DNA of 59,673 nucleotides from CAVPPA01 sp050730755 (GCA_050730755.1 JBOHNR010000013.1:1-59673), one strand, 5' to 3'; numbered from the stretch's first letter, positions 25,500 to 35,090 are shown. The notes: generated by a model from the sequence alone, not told the origin. A program made the numbers and translations.

Positions 25500-26429
25500 A
25501 TGACCAGGCATCTCGAGACTCCAGCTGATTTTATTGTGCCCCTAGATATGAACGGCCTAAAAGGACGAATGTTGTTAATGCCCGCTAAGAATAGAAAAGA
25601 CTTAGATATTCTATTTATTTATGGTCATCATTCATCGTTGGAACGGTGGTGGGGTCTGGTCAAGCACTTAAGTCGCTACGGATCTGTCACGATGCCGGAT
25701 CTGCCTGGCTTCGGTGGCATGGAAAGCTTTTATAGGTTAGGCAAAAAGCCAAGCGTCGACAATTTAGCTGACTATCTAGCGGCTTTCATGAAAATGCATT
25801 TTAAACGAAAGAATGTCGTTGTTGTCGGTTTGTCTTTTGGTTTTGTAGTCGTTACCCGTATGCTACAGCGTTATCCCGAGTTAACAAAAAATATTAAATT
25901 AATAGTTAGCTTGGCAGGTTTTACCCACGCTGATGATTTTGTTTTTACTAAGCGCCGCCGTCTAATTTATAAATTCTCAGCCGAATTGATGTCATATAAT
26001 TTAACCGCCTTTGCTTTTCGCTACATTTGCCTTAACAAACCATTTCTGCGCTTATACTATCAGCAAGTTAATCAACCTAATGGACCGTCTAGCCGAAAAT
26101 CAAATCTGAACGACCGGACCATACAGACTGCAGCTGAAATCTGGCTTTGGCAGCATAATGATTTAAGGACACACGCTAGTACTTCAGCCGAATTTCTAAG
26201 TCTAGACAACTGCCGAAAATTTATCGAATTACCGGTCTGGAACGTTATCGCTGACACAGATCCATATTTTGACTACCAACGGGTAGCCCAGCACATGAGC
26301 ATAGTCTTTACGGACGTGCGTACCGTGAAGTCAAAATTAAGAAGCCATGCCCCGAGCCTAGTCGCCAATGAACAAGAAGCCGCTGAGTTAGTGCCGCCGC
26401 AACTGCGCCGTACCTTGCGTCAGCTCTGA
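25500..26429 (+). CDS. Alpha/beta hydrolase
   Basis: A 309-aa protein. FIYGHHSSLERWWGLVKHL replaces the usual HG oxyanion region, the nucleophile elbow is GLSFG (Ser in VVVGLSFGFVV, about residue 116), and RSHAPSLVANEQEAAELVP supplies the likely late His. A candidate acid is in VIADTDPYFDY. Substrate unknown. It ends with TGA directly before the promoter of the first GT4 gene, on the same strand. Confidence 0.8.
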   Translation: MTRHLETPADFIVPLDMNGLKGRMLLMPAKNRKDLDILFIYGHHSSLERWWGLVKHLSRYGSVTMPDLPGFGGMESFYRLGKKPSVDNLADYLAAFMKMHFKRKNVVVVGLSFGFVVVTRMLQRYPELTKNIKLIVSLAGFTHADDFVFTKRRRLIYKFSAELMSYNLTAFAFRYICLNKPFLRLYYQQVNQPNGPSSRKSNLNDRTIQTAAEIWLWQHNDLRTHASTSAEFLSLDNCRKFIELPVWNVIADTDPYFDYQRVAQHMSIVFTDVRTVKSKLRSHAPSLVANEQEAAELVPPQLRRTLRQL

Positions 26430-26435
26430 TATAAT
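26430..26435 (+). promoter_or_regulatory. -10 box of the first GT4 gene
   Basis: A perfect TATAAT placed 10 nt before the ATG at 26446 and touching the stop codon of the hydrolase gene. The leader would be about 4 nt, too short for a ribosome binding site. Confidence 0.45.
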
Positions 26436-26445
26436 AGTACTAATT

Positions 26446-27588
26446 ATGAAAATTGGGCTCGTTTGTCCGTACAACGTTGCTAGCGGTGGTGGCGTTCAGG
26501 TGATCGTTAACGCCATGCAGGAACAGCTTGCCAAACGCGGCCATACCGCGAAAATTATCACTCATCAACCTAGCCAAATTAGTAACTTAGATACGTCGAA
26601 CATGATCTTTCTAGGCCGGGCGATTGACGTTCATTGGCCAACTCACACCACTGCTCCGATTTCATCTGGCTTCGGTACAGACGCCATCGAACAAATTATT
26701 GAGTCCGAAAAGTTTGATATCCTGCACTTTCACGAGCCTTGGGTGCCAGCCCTCAGCCGCCAAATATTAAGCTGTAGCCAAAGTGCCAATATCGGAACCT
26801 TCCACGCAAAAGTGCCCGAGACCATTGTCAGCCGGACATTACAAAAAGTGGTGACACCTTATCTTAAAGTTGTCCTCAAGGACTTACAGGAGCTCACGGC
26901 TGTCTCTGAATCAGCGGCTGAGTATGTCAGTAGCCTGACCGAACGCCCTGTTAGCCTTATACCTAATGGCATAGACCTTAGCCGTTACGGCATAGCCAAG
27001 CGTCAAAAGTCAGCTTTGCCAAAAACAATTGTCTATATAGGCCGTTTGGAGCATCGCAAAGGACTTCGCTACTTACTCAGAGCCTACCAATTACTTGCTC
27101 AGGACCTGGAGGATATAACACTAATTATAGCCGGCGATGGGCCAGAAAGGAAAAAACTTGAATTATACGTTCATGAAATGGCAATCCCGAACGTCACTTT
27201 TTTAGGTTATGTCAGCGAGGCAGCTAAAATTGACTTACTGGCCCAGGCTGATTTATTTTGCTCGCCGGCAATCTTCGGCGAAAGTTTTGGCATTGTTCTG
27301 CTCGAAGCGATGGCTTGCGGGGCAGTCACCGTCGCCGGCAACAACTCTGGCTATAGCGCTTTGATGCAGGCAACGGGCGCTCTGTCGCTTGTTAATCCAA
27401 AAGATACACAGGAGTTTGCCCGGCGCCTGAAGTTATTACTCGAAGAAGCCAAATTGAGGCTGGTCTGGCAACAATGGGCCAGACAATACGTTAAACAGTT
27501 CAACTACGAAAAGATCGTCCAGCAATACGAGCGGCTATATCATGAGACACTTAAAAAACAAACTGCCAAAGCAACCTACAATTATTAA
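26446..27588 (+). CDS. GT4 glycosyltransferase (PimA-like)
   Basis: A 380-aa GT-B enzyme: N-terminal KIGLVCPYNVASGGGVQ, HEPW acceptor-side motif, and C-terminal IYIGRLEHRKGL, IAGDGPE and ESFGIVLLEAMACG for the sugar nucleotide, with the E-x7-E pattern intact. The N terminus resembles phosphatidylinositol mannosyltransferases, but the acceptor cannot be read. The next GT4 gene starts inside its 3' end (47-nt overlap), so the two are coupled, probably for two steps in one glycolipid or cell-surface glycan. Confidence 0.9.
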   Translation: MKIGLVCPYNVASGGGVQVIVNAMQEQLAKRGHTAKIITHQPSQISNLDTSNMIFLGRAIDVHWPTHTTAPISSGFGTDAIEQIIESEKFDILHFHEPWVPALSRQILSCSQSANIGTFHAKVPETIVSRTLQKVVTPYLKVVLKDLQELTAVSESAAEYVSSLTERPVSLIPNGIDLSRYGIAKRQKSALPKTIVYIGRLEHRKGLRYLLRAYQLLAQDLEDITLIIAGDGPERKKLELYVHEMAIPNVTFLGYVSEAAKIDLLAQADLFCSPAIFGESFGIVLLEAMACGAVTVAGNNSGYSALMQATGALSLVNPKDTQEFARRLKLLLEEAKLRLVWQQWARQYVKQFNYEKIVQQYERLYHETLKKQTAKATYNY

Positions 27589-28738
27589 TTCGAAATTGAC
27601 CATCGGTTTTGTTTTGGATGATTCTTTAGACAGCGTAGCCGGTGTCCAACAATATGTCTTAACGCTGGGCAACTGGCTTCAAAGCCAAGGACATCAAGTC
27701 CATTATCTAACCAGCTTAACCAGGCGAACTGATCTGGCTAATTTACACAGCCTTAGTGGCAATATTAGCATTAGAGTTAACGGCAATCGAATGCGGGTGC
27801 CTTTACCGGCCTCACGAACTAGGATTAAGCAGGTATTAAAAGAAACTGATTTTGACGTTTTACACGTCCAACTGCCTTATACGCCTTTATTAGCTGGTCG
27901 GGTCATATTGGCTGCAGGTCCAAAAACCGTAATTATCGGGACATTTCACATGGTGCCCAAATCACGCTTTATCTTGCAGGCAAGTCGTCTGCTAGCTCTG
28001 ATGGATTACCGAACATTGAAAGTACTTGACCAAGTTTTTAGCGTATCGCCGGCTGCTAATTACTTCTCTAGGCAAATTTTTCACATCTATAGTCAAGTCA
28101 TACCCGATACAATTAAAATAACTGATTTTCATAATGCTAAGCCGTTGCCGAGCCTAAAAATACCCGGACGAGTTCGAATTTTATTTCTGGGCAGTTTAGT
28201 CCAGCGGAAAGGCTGTATACTGCTGCTTCAGGCTGTCCTCATCTTGAGAAATAAAGAAAATTGTCCTGCTTTTGATCTTACGGTCTGTGGTGACGGGCCT
28301 TTATTAGAAGATTTAAGACGCTTCGTTGATGATAATAAGTTAGGTGGCGTAGTTTATTTCACGGGTTTTGTAGCCGAAGCCGATAAGGCCCGCTACTACG
28401 CCTCGGCCGACATTACGGTTTTGCCCAGCAAGGGCGGCGAAAGTTTTGGTATTGTTTTGTTGGAGGCAATGGCCTCCGGTCGGTCAGCTGTGATCGGCGG
28501 CGATAATGCCGGCTACCGGTCAATCATCGGCAATTGTCCCGATAATTGCTTATTTGACCCTAACGACGCCGCGGCTTTAGCTTCTAAACTACGGATTTTA
28601 ATTTCAGATAAGGCAATGAGGCAGCGAATTGCCAGCTGGCAAATGCAAAGAGCGCAGGCGTTTGATGTTGAACATATTGGCCCTCGGATTGTAGACGAAT
28701 ACAAGATAGCATTGCAGAGACGGCGGAAAGTGCCATAA
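27542..28738 (+). CDS. GT4 glycosyltransferase, second in tandem
   Basis: A 398-aa GT-B enzyme with LTIGFVLDDSLDSVAGVQQY at the start, VCGDGPLLEDL and GGESFGIVLLEAMASG near the C terminus. A TTG codon at about 27596 would avoid most of the overlap with the first GT4 and begin just before LTIGFV; the ATG at 27542 is kept but is uncertain. Its stop shares one base with the start of the next gene (TAATG), so these three genes form one unit. Confidence 0.88.
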   Translation: MRHLKNKLPKQPTIINSKLTIGFVLDDSLDSVAGVQQYVLTLGNWLQSQGHQVHYLTSLTRRTDLANLHSLSGNISIRVNGNRMRVPLPASRTRIKQVLKETDFDVLHVQLPYTPLLAGRVILAAGPKTVIIGTFHMVPKSRFILQASRLLALMDYRTLKVLDQVFSVSPAANYFSRQIFHIYSQVIPDTIKITDFHNAKPLPSLKIPGRVRILFLGSLVQRKGCILLLQAVLILRNKENCPAFDLTVCGDGPLLEDLRRFVDDNKLGGVVYFTGFVAEADKARYYASADITVLPSKGGESFGIVLLEAMASGRSAVIGGDNAGYRSIIGNCPDNCLFDPNDAAALASKLRILISDKAMRQRIASWQMQRAQAFDVEHIGPRIVDEYKIALQRRRKVP

Positions 28739-29868
28739 TGAAGCTAATGAAAATGCCCTTTCTAAGATCATCTGATCCTGAAATCTCCGTCACTATTACT
28801 GTTAAAACATTTTTGAAGGTGTTGCTGCTAGTTGTTGTGACAATTGTCTTACTGGCGGCCCTCAAAAAAGCGGCCTACGCTATCACGCTTGTTTTCATAG
28901 CCTTTTTCCTGGCGCTGGCGCTTAACGCTCCCGTTAGCTGGATTGCCAAGCATTTACCTGGCTCGCTTAAAGGCAGCCGCCCTTCGGCCACGTCCTTATC
29001 GTTTTTAATTGTGGTCATCATTCTTGGCGCAATATTATACAGCCTCATTCCGCCGATCGTTCACCAGACTGAGTCATTTATAAATAACGCCCCGCATTTG
29101 GTACAAGATATCAGAAGCAAAAACAGTACCGTTTCTCGTCTTATAAATCAATATCACCTGCAAGGTCAAATTGATTCATTTTCTAAAGGCTTAGTGTCCA
29201 GAATCCAGCGTAGTAGCGGGACAGCTGTCACTGCTCTGACCGGTATTGCGACAAGCGTTTTCGCGACGATTACAATCCTGGTTCTGGCATTCATGATGCT
29301 AATTGAGGCGCCAAAGTGGTTGAATATCACACGCCAACTTCTGCCCGAAAATCACCGCGATCACGCCAACCGCTTAATGGAAGACATGTACAAGGCTGTC
29401 AGGGGTTATGTTAACGGCCAGGTATTACTAGCTGCCTTTGCCTCATTGGTTATACTCCCAGGTTTATTAATATTCCATGTTAGTTATCCGATCGCCTTAA
29501 TGCTTATCATATTCATTTGCGCCTTGATACCGGTCATAGGGCATACTATCGCTATTATCATAGTCACTTTAGTGGCCCTCTTCCATTCTCCTCTATCCGG
29601 ACTAGGTATTTTCGTTTATTACCTTTTGTACCAGCAAATTGAAGCTTATTTTATCCAGCCACGCCTACAGTCAACTACGACCAAGCTATCGCCGTTATTA
29701 GTTTTTCTATCACTCATTATTGGTGTTAATTTCGGTGGCTTAATTGGTGGCTTGGTAGCTATTCCTATAATGGCCTGCATTCGAGTTATTGTTTTGGACT
29801 TCCTCGATAACCGTCACATAGTTATTAAAAAAGAACCTGCGCTAGCCCACACCGAAGATAAACAATAG
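28738..29868 (+). CDS. AI-2E family transporter
   Basis: A 376-aa membrane protein with about seven to eight helices, a large periplasmic-type middle loop (VHQTESFINNAPHLVQDI) and the C-terminal blocks PVIGHTIAI, YYLLYQQIEAYFIQPRLQ and NFGGLIGGLVAIPI. This is the AI-2E (YdiK/TqsA/PerM) family, some of which export autoinducer or Na+. Coupled by TAATG to the GT4 gene; a role in exporting a product of that operon is speculative. Confidence 0.9.
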   Translation: MKLMKMPFLRSSDPEISVTITVKTFLKVLLLVVVTIVLLAALKKAAYAITLVFIAFFLALALNAPVSWIAKHLPGSLKGSRPSATSLSFLIVVIILGAILYSLIPPIVHQTESFINNAPHLVQDIRSKNSTVSRLINQYHLQGQIDSFSKGLVSRIQRSSGTAVTALTGIATSVFATITILVLAFMMLIEAPKWLNITRQLLPENHRDHANRLMEDMYKAVRGYVNGQVLLAAFASLVILPGLLIFHVSYPIALMLIIFICALIPVIGHTIAIIIVTLVALFHSPLSGLGIFVYYLLYQQIEAYFIQPRLQSTTTKLSPLLVFLSLIIGVNFGGLIGGLVAIPIMACIRVIVLDFLDNRHIVIKKEPALAHTEDKQ

Positions 29869-29884
29869 TTTTAGTAAAAAGATT

Positions 29885-31285
29885 TTATTGGGTGCGGTAC
29901 CAGACGGAATCTAAAATTGTGTCGCGCAGGCCAATTCCCTGAATTAAAAGCTGGTCACGTATCTCGTCTGACTTTGACCAGTTTTCTTTCCGCCTTGCTA
30001 ATTGGCGCTCTTCTATAAGGCGCTTCTGGTCGGCGTTAATGTCCGGCCGGTTTGCTAAGCTAAGTCCAAGCAGCTTTTCAGTTTCTTCTAGAAATCGCTT
30101 AAATGCCGGCACGTCCTCAGGGCCTAGTAAGCTGACTTCAAGCTTATTTTGAATGTCACTGAGAATTTTAAGAGCGTTCGGTGAATCAAGATCATTTTCC
30201 ATAGATTGCTGCAAACCATCGTATATCTTTTCAAAATCGACCGCCGTTTTTGCCTTGGCTTTAGGCTGCCAAGCGAAGTCAGCCATAGTGGTCAATGAAT
30301 TGAGCCTGTTTTGAGCGGCCTCTAAGCTAGCCCAGCTGAATTTACTTTGCGAACGATAATGTGACTCCAATATGTGCAGACGAAAGCCGGCAAGAGTAAA
30401 ACCCTTTGCCTTGATATCATCTAAGGTTATAGCGTTGCCGCCTGATTTAGCAATTTTTTCACCTTCAGCGGTAACGTGATTGGTATGCATCCAAAATTTA
30501 GCCAGCGGTTTGCCGCTTACCGACTCGCTTTGGGCTATTTCATTAGTGTGATGGACAGGCAGATGATCAATGCCTCCTGCGTGGATGTCGATAGTATCAC
30601 CTAGGTACTTCATGCTCATGGCTGAGCACTCGATATGCCAGCCGGGAAAGCCTTTGCCCCAAGGACTGTCCCATTCCATGTCGCGTTTTTGATTTTTAGG
30701 CGAAAATTTCCAGAGTGCAAAATCGGTTGGTTGATGTTTTTGCGGGTTAAGCGCTACTCGACCGCCAGACTGCTGCTCGTCAAGGTCAAGTCGTCCAAAA
30801 TCAGCGTAACGCGAAAATTTTGAAGTATCGAAATAAACACCGTCATCTATGACATAGGTATAACCCTTGGCCTCTAATTTATTGATCAGTTCAATCTGAT
30901 CGGCTATATGGTCTGTAGCCTTGACTAGATAATTCGGCGAAGTGATATTCAACGGTTTGAGGGCATTAATGAAATAGTCACTATAAAAGGCGGCTATTTG
31001 CCAAGCGGTTTTACCTTCCCGCTTAGCGCCTTTTTCAAGCTTGTCTTCGCCCTCATCGGCATCGCTTACCAAGTGTCCGACATCAGTAATATTCATAACC
31101 CATTTAACTTTAAAGCCGGCTGCCGTTAGGGCACGAATCAATAAATCGTATCGGATGAAGGTAAACCAGTTACCCACATGTGGATAGTCGTAGACTGTCG
31201 GGCCGCAAGTGTAAACGGTGATTTCAGGCGGGTTTTGAGGCTGGACCGTTTCGATCTTTTGGCTGAGCGTGTTGTATAGTTTCAC
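29885..31285 (-). CDS. cysS: Cysteinyl-tRNA synthetase
   Basis: A 466-aa class I synthetase that charges tRNA-Cys. It has YTCGPTVYDYPHVGN (zinc Cys and HIGH equivalent), ECSAMSMKYLG, HHTNE zinc ligands and the KMSKS equivalent KIAKSGGN. The start is placed at GTG 31283-31285 (VKLYNTLS) with GAGGAG 10 nt upstream; longer frames begin at 31303 or 31336. Even so, the start lies inside the 3' end of the upstream nrnA-like gene, a 62-nt overlap that suggests coupling. All catalytic zinc ligands are kept. Confidence 0.94.
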   Translation of the reverse strand: MKLYNTLSQKIETVQPQNPPEITVYTCGPTVYDYPHVGNWFTFIRYDLLIRALTAAGFKVKWVMNITDVGHLVSDADEGEDKLEKGAKREGKTAWQIAAFYSDYFINALKPLNITSPNYLVKATDHIADQIELINKLEAKGYTYVIDDGVYFDTSKFSRYADFGRLDLDEQQSGGRVALNPQKHQPTDFALWKFSPKNQKRDMEWDSPWGKGFPGWHIECSAMSMKYLGDTIDIHAGGIDHLPVHHTNEIAQSESVSGKPLAKFWMHTNHVTAEGEKIAKSGGNAITLDDIKAKGFTLAGFRLHILESHYRSQSKFSWASLEAAQNRLNSLTTMADFAWQPKAKAKTAVDFEKIYDGLQQSMENDLDSPNALKILSDIQNKLEVSLLGPEDVPAFKRFLEETEKLLGLSLANRPDINADQKRLIEERQLARRKENWSKSDEIRDQLLIQGIGLRDTILDSVWYRTQ

Positions 31286-32306
31286 GATCGCTATTCTCCT
31301 CATCAAGATTATCGAGTAGTTTAACACACAACTCAAGGCATTTAGCTTTAATTTCTTCCAAAGACTGACCGTCGACTATTTTAAAGCCGCTAGCATTGGC
31401 GTGCCCGCCACCACCCATTTTCTTGGCTAGCTGATCGGCAATAGGGTAACCCGAATTAGTTCTAATAGCGGCGGTAACACGACCGTTGGCGTAATGCTTG
31501 AAGACGATAGCCACCACCACGTCAGCTGTTTGCAGCATGTCGTTCTGGATTAAGGGGGCTGGGTTATATAGTGGGCTAAATTCATTAATTTCCTTTTGAC
31601 CGACAGTGACGCTGGCAATCCGACCGTTAGCAGTTAATTCGGTTCGCTCGATCAAACGAGCTTTGTAGCGGAAAATAGCTTCCGGCATTTTTGCAAACTC
31701 GCGCCTGGCTTCTTCAAGGCCCGGGCGGTTGACCCCAGCTTCGATCAGTTCAGCCATGGTTCGGTAAGTCTCGACGCTGGCTAATTCGTTGGAAAGACCC
31801 TGTGTGTCGCCCAATATAGCACTCATTATAAAAACTCCAATTTTATCATCTATAACCCAACCAAGCTGTTTGGCTAGACGATAGATAACTTCGCCGGTCG
31901 ACGAGGCATCGGCATCGCAGACAATCGCTTTAGCAAAAGTCAAAGGATTTTCAACAGTCCGATGGTGATCTAACACGATAGTAGGCTTGGCCGTCACCCA
32001 GCCCATCTCACCGCCAGACTGCAGTTTTTCAAATAAGCTGTAGGTCGAAGCGTCGACGATAATACTGGCATCAAATTTTTTTGGCAAATCGTTGCGGACT
32101 CTATCCCAACCGTTCAAATAGCGAAGATAGATTGGCATGTCGGCGCTGCAATAAAGTGATACTTGCTTGCCAAGCTCGCCAAGTATTTGTTCAAGAGCTA
32201 GGCTACTACCGAGAGAATCGGCGTCTGGGTTATCGGCTTGGAGGATCAGAATGTGACCACTTCCGTCGATAATCTTTTTAATTAACGGAGTTTCTTTATA
32301 TGTCAT
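31224..32306 (-). CDS. DHH/DHHA1 phosphoesterase, NrnA-like
   Basis: A 360-aa protein with QADNPDADSLGSSLAL (motif I), VDAST (II), LDHHRT (III) and C-terminal DHHA1 KMGGGGHANASGF. This is the nanoRNase / pAp phosphatase family (NrnA), which hydrolyses short oligoribonucleotides, and some members hydrolyse cyclic dinucleotides. A polar tail of about 25 residues after the DHHA1 domain overlaps the start of cysS. It lies in the minus-strand run with recR and ybaB. Confidence 0.88.
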   Translation of the reverse strand: MTYKETPLIKKIIDGSGHILILQADNPDADSLGSSLALEQILGELGKQVSLYCSADMPIYLRYLNGWDRVRNDLPKKFDASIIVDASTYSLFEKLQSGGEMGWVTAKPTIVLDHHRTVENPLTFAKAIVCDADASSTGEVIYRLAKQLGWVIDDKIGVFIMSAILGDTQGLSNELASVETYRTMAELIEAGVNRPGLEEARREFAKMPEAIFRYKARLIERTELTANGRIASVTVGQKEINEFSPLYNPAPLIQNDMLQTADVVVAIVFKHYANGRVTAAIRTNSGYPIADQLAKKMGGGGHANASGFKIVDGQSLEEIKAKCLELCVKLLDNLDEENSDRETIQHAQPKDRNGPASKPA

Positions 32307-32329
32307 ATAGTTTAATCGCTTGACGGTGG

Positions 32330-32935
32330 CTATAAAGCCGTCCGTCCTTCTAAAGCCCGGCCTAATGTGATCTGATCGGCATACTCCAAATCAAGGCCTA
32401 TTGGTAGGCCGCGTGCTAGTCGGGTAATTTTAAGCTTCTTATCTCCAATCTGCTGCTGAATATAAAGTGCTGTCGATTCTCCCTCGACACTGGCATTAGT
32501 TGCTAATATAACCTCTTTAACTTGATCGTCAGCTATCCGCTTAACCAGTTCCTTGATATGTAGCTGGTCTGGCATAACAGAGTCAATTGGTGAAATAAGC
32601 CCACCTAGGACGTGATAAGTTCCGTGATATTGGCCGGTGGCTTCTAGGGCTACAATATCAAAGGGTTCAGCCACCACGGCAATCGTTCGGCGGTCACGAC
32701 TCGGATCGGTATAAAGTTCTGACAGCTCCTGGCCAGCTGCCACTAAAGCAAACGTTTTTCGGCAGTAGCCGATACCACCTTGCAGCCGATTGAGGGCATC
32801 GGCTAGCTTCAGGCTGGCTTCGCTGTCCCTTTTAACTAAATAATAGGCATATCTCTCAGCTGTCCGGGGGCCAACTCCTGGTAGAGCGCCAAACGCCTCA
32901 ATCAGTTCGGTTAAAGCGGGCGGCAGTATTCGCAT
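32330..32935 (-). CDS. recR: Recombination mediator RecR without its zinc finger
   Basis: A 201-aa protein: helix-hairpin-helix ALPGVGPRTAERYAYYL at the N terminus, then the zinc-finger region, then a Toprim domain with AVVAEPFD, ATNASVEGE and a C-terminal DLEYADQITLGRAL. The usual C4 zinc finger keeps only one Cys (GYCRKTF); the other three are replaced. RecR loads RecA with RecFO at gaps. It starts 10 nt after ybaB, the usual dnaX-ybaB-recR gene set, though dnaX lies 3 kb away here. Confidence 0.93.
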   Translation of the reverse strand: MRILPPALTELIEAFGALPGVGPRTAERYAYYLVKRDSEASLKLADALNRLQGGIGYCRKTFALVAAGQELSELYTDPSRDRRTIAVVAEPFDIVALEATGQYHGTYHVLGGLISPIDSVMPDQLHIKELVKRIADDQVKEVILATNASVEGESTALYIQQQIGDKKLKITRLARGLPIGLDLEYADQITLGRALEGRTAL

Positions 32936-32945
32936 GAGTTAACTT

Positions 32946-33239
32946 TTATAGCCCAAGATTACCGAGTGCGCCCATCACTGGCTGCATTTTTTCGGCAGCT
33001 ACTCGCTGACTTTGCGAAATAGCGTCTTTTAGGGCATCCTCTAGCCAGCGTTCTAGCTGGTGGATGTCGTCGACGTCAACGAACTCCGGATCAATCGTGA
33101 TTTTTTTTAGTTTCTGATCGCCGGTAATTTCCACTTTAACGGCACCATCACCTCTTTCAACAGAGATAACTTGTCCTTCGAGTTCCTTTTGAAGCTTTCT
33201 CATGCGGTGCAACATTTTGACTTGATCTAAACGGCTCAT
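32946..33239 (-). CDS. YbaB/EbfC nucleoid-associated protein
   Basis: A 97-aa protein with the family pattern of an N-terminal coiled helix (KMLHRMRKLQKELEGQ), strands GAVKVEITGDQKLKKITIDP and a C-terminal helix ending MGALGNLGL. YbaB proteins bind DNA as dimers and are often encoded beside recR and dnaX, as here with recR. Confidence 0.93.
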   Translation of the reverse strand: MSRLDQVKMLHRMRKLQKELEGQVISVERGDGAVKVEITGDQKLKKITIDPEFVDVDDIHQLERWLEDALKDAISQSQRVAAEKMQPVMGALGNLGL

Positions 33240-33311
33240 TAAAGAGTTCCTTTCACTTCACCTTAAGCGACATTTTATATGCTTAATTGTAGCAAACTTC
33301 AACCCTTCCGG

Positions 33312-34493
33312 CTAAGGCTGTCTATAAACTTTGACTGTTTCCGGGTTATGCGGCCAAGCCACAAAATACTGCTGCAAATTATAAAAACATGATAGGCCTA
33401 TGGCCACCGACACAACCGTAATTCCAACAGTCCGAGCCAATGAATTATTCGGGTAAACACTCAGCCAAAAATGAAGGATGTAAGCAATTCCGGCCACGAT
33501 AACAATAAAGATAATCGGTACTATAACACTTAAACGGACAGGGCCTCCCAGGCTGACCAGCACAATGCCTAGCAATATGTAGCTCAGTAGCAGGCGTGTT
33601 CTCGTGGCTTTCCAGTGTTGGGCGTAGAAAATAAGTCCGATTACCAGCATAAGGCTCAAAAAAGCATCAAGCAGCGGCAGCCTGCCAAGCCAAAGCTGGG
33701 GATCAAACGGACCATGGTAAACAAAAGCTGAAAACGTATCGGCTAGTTGCCTGAGAAGCATAACCGGCGAAGCAAAATGACTAGGCAACCCTAGCCAGGG
33801 TAAGAATAAGCGAGGTGACCGAATTAATTCGAATCCTAAGGCGGCTAAGCCAACCACGCCTAAGGCGACCCAAGCAGTCCGCTGCCAGACGGACTTCAGC
33901 ATATGCCAAGAGTTTTTGAACTTGTCCCTATGCCAAATCGAACTCAATAACACAAACCAGACGAATCCGGGAATAAATAATAGAATAAGGTTGACTATCA
34001 ACCAGCAATAGACCATATAAGGCCTATCATGGTCATAAAGACCAATATAAACCGCTAGCACGGTCAGGATAGCCGCGAAGTACTCGATGTCCGTCCCGGC
34101 AAAGCGACTAATATGTAAAAACCAAGCCGATGCTAACAAAATTGAAAAACCGAAAATCGTCGAGCGCCGACCATACCAACGCCTGAGGACATAGATAAAA
34201 ATAATCAATGAAAAGATGGCTAGAAGGACGCTTGGCAAGCGGGCTGATAACAGATTGTCATTATGTATCGTCTGAGCTAGCCATAGAACAATTTTCAAAG
34301 GTAAGTTTAGTGGATTGGCAAGAATGTCGTGTAGACTAGCGCTGCCGGCGAGCGTTGACCTTTCAGCCGGACTAAGGGACGGGGCTAGCGACGAGAGATG
34401 GACCAACAAAACGACAGTCGTTGTGATCACAGCAATGACACCAAAAACAATCCGTTGCCAAGAGACAAAAAGCGCCAAACTGTACTTTTTCAT
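33312..34493 (-). CDS. GT-C / GT39-like polytopic membrane protein
   Basis: A 393-aa protein with about nine to ten membrane helices. SLSPAERSTLAGSASLHDIL followed by NPLNLPLKIV and NLLSARLPSVLLA is the ArnT/PMT-like first-loop pattern. These enzymes move a sugar from a polyprenyl phosphate to a lipid or protein outside. The usual acidic pair in loop 1 is not clear (SPAER), so catalysis is uncertain. It is separated from dnaB by a long decayed region. Confidence 0.65.
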   Translation of the reverse strand: MKKYSLALFVSWQRIVFGVIAVITTTVVLLVHLSSLAPSLSPAERSTLAGSASLHDILANPLNLPLKIVLWLAQTIHNDNLLSARLPSVLLAIFSLIIFIYVLRRWYGRRSTIFGFSILLASAWFLHISRFAGTDIEYFAAILTVLAVYIGLYDHDRPYMVYCWLIVNLILLFIPGFVWFVLLSSIWHRDKFKNSWHMLKSVWQRTAWVALGVVGLAALGFELIRSPRLFLPWLGLPSHFASPVMLLRQLADTFSAFVYHGPFDPQLWLGRLPLLDAFLSLMLVIGLIFYAQHWKATRTRLLLSYILLGIVLVSLGGPVRLSVIVPIIFIVIVAGIAYILHFWLSVYPNNSLARTVGITVVSVAIGLSCFYNLQQYFVAWPHNPETVKVYRQP

Positions 34494-34585
34494 ATTTTAC
34501 TTAAGCATTGTAACATGATGAATAAACTTGAAATTTTGACTTGATCTCATTTTTTGGTTCTATTTGACGGCTTTACGAGGCCAAC

Positions 34586-35040
34586 TTAAAAACACTCAAC
34601 TATATATTTTTCAACTCTTTCCAAAAGCCTCTGGCCGAGAGTTATTGAATCAACTTTAGTGTTAATATTACCTAAATCGAACGCTTGTCTACGGCTGACG
34701 TGAGGCGAGTAATCTACTCCCGCATATGCTAAGCCAAGGAACTAACAGCCACCGTTGCCTTGGCATTTCACCAAAGTAGTGAATAGTTTTCGAAGCTAGC
34801 CGCTTTGCTCGATGATTTTCGAAATTGGAATATTATATGTATGGCCGTAAAGATTATCAGTTCCAGTTTTAATAGGAATTGATTTAAAAGACCCAGCTAT
34901 ATCTTAGACACCGGCAATCAGATCACCCTTGCTTAAAGACCTCAAGCTAAAAAATAGCACGATTGTACACTGGAGAGACTATCCAGAACCTGCACAGCAA
35001 CCTGGTCTTCATTAAAATCATGGGATATTAAATACGACAT
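34586..35040 (-). pseudogene. Decayed unidentified gene between the GT-C and dnaB genes
   Basis: One minus-strand frame from 34978 to the TAA at 34586-34588 reads as protein-like sequence broken by three stops, at 34904-34906 (TAA), 34796-34798 (TAG) and 34742-34744 (TAG). Pieces include FKSIPIKTGTDNLYGHTYNI, PISKIIEQSG, LAYAGVDYSPHVSRRQAFDL and SITLGQRLLERVEKYI. An upstream piece in another frame starts at ATG 35038-35040 (SYLISHDFNEDQVAVQVLDS). I cannot name the family. The rest of the 597-bp gap (34494-35090) shows nothing else. Confidence 0.4.
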
Positions 35041-35090
35041 AATATAGGCTTAGCTCGTGGCATAGTCAGGTTATCCTTTTTTTGGTGTAG

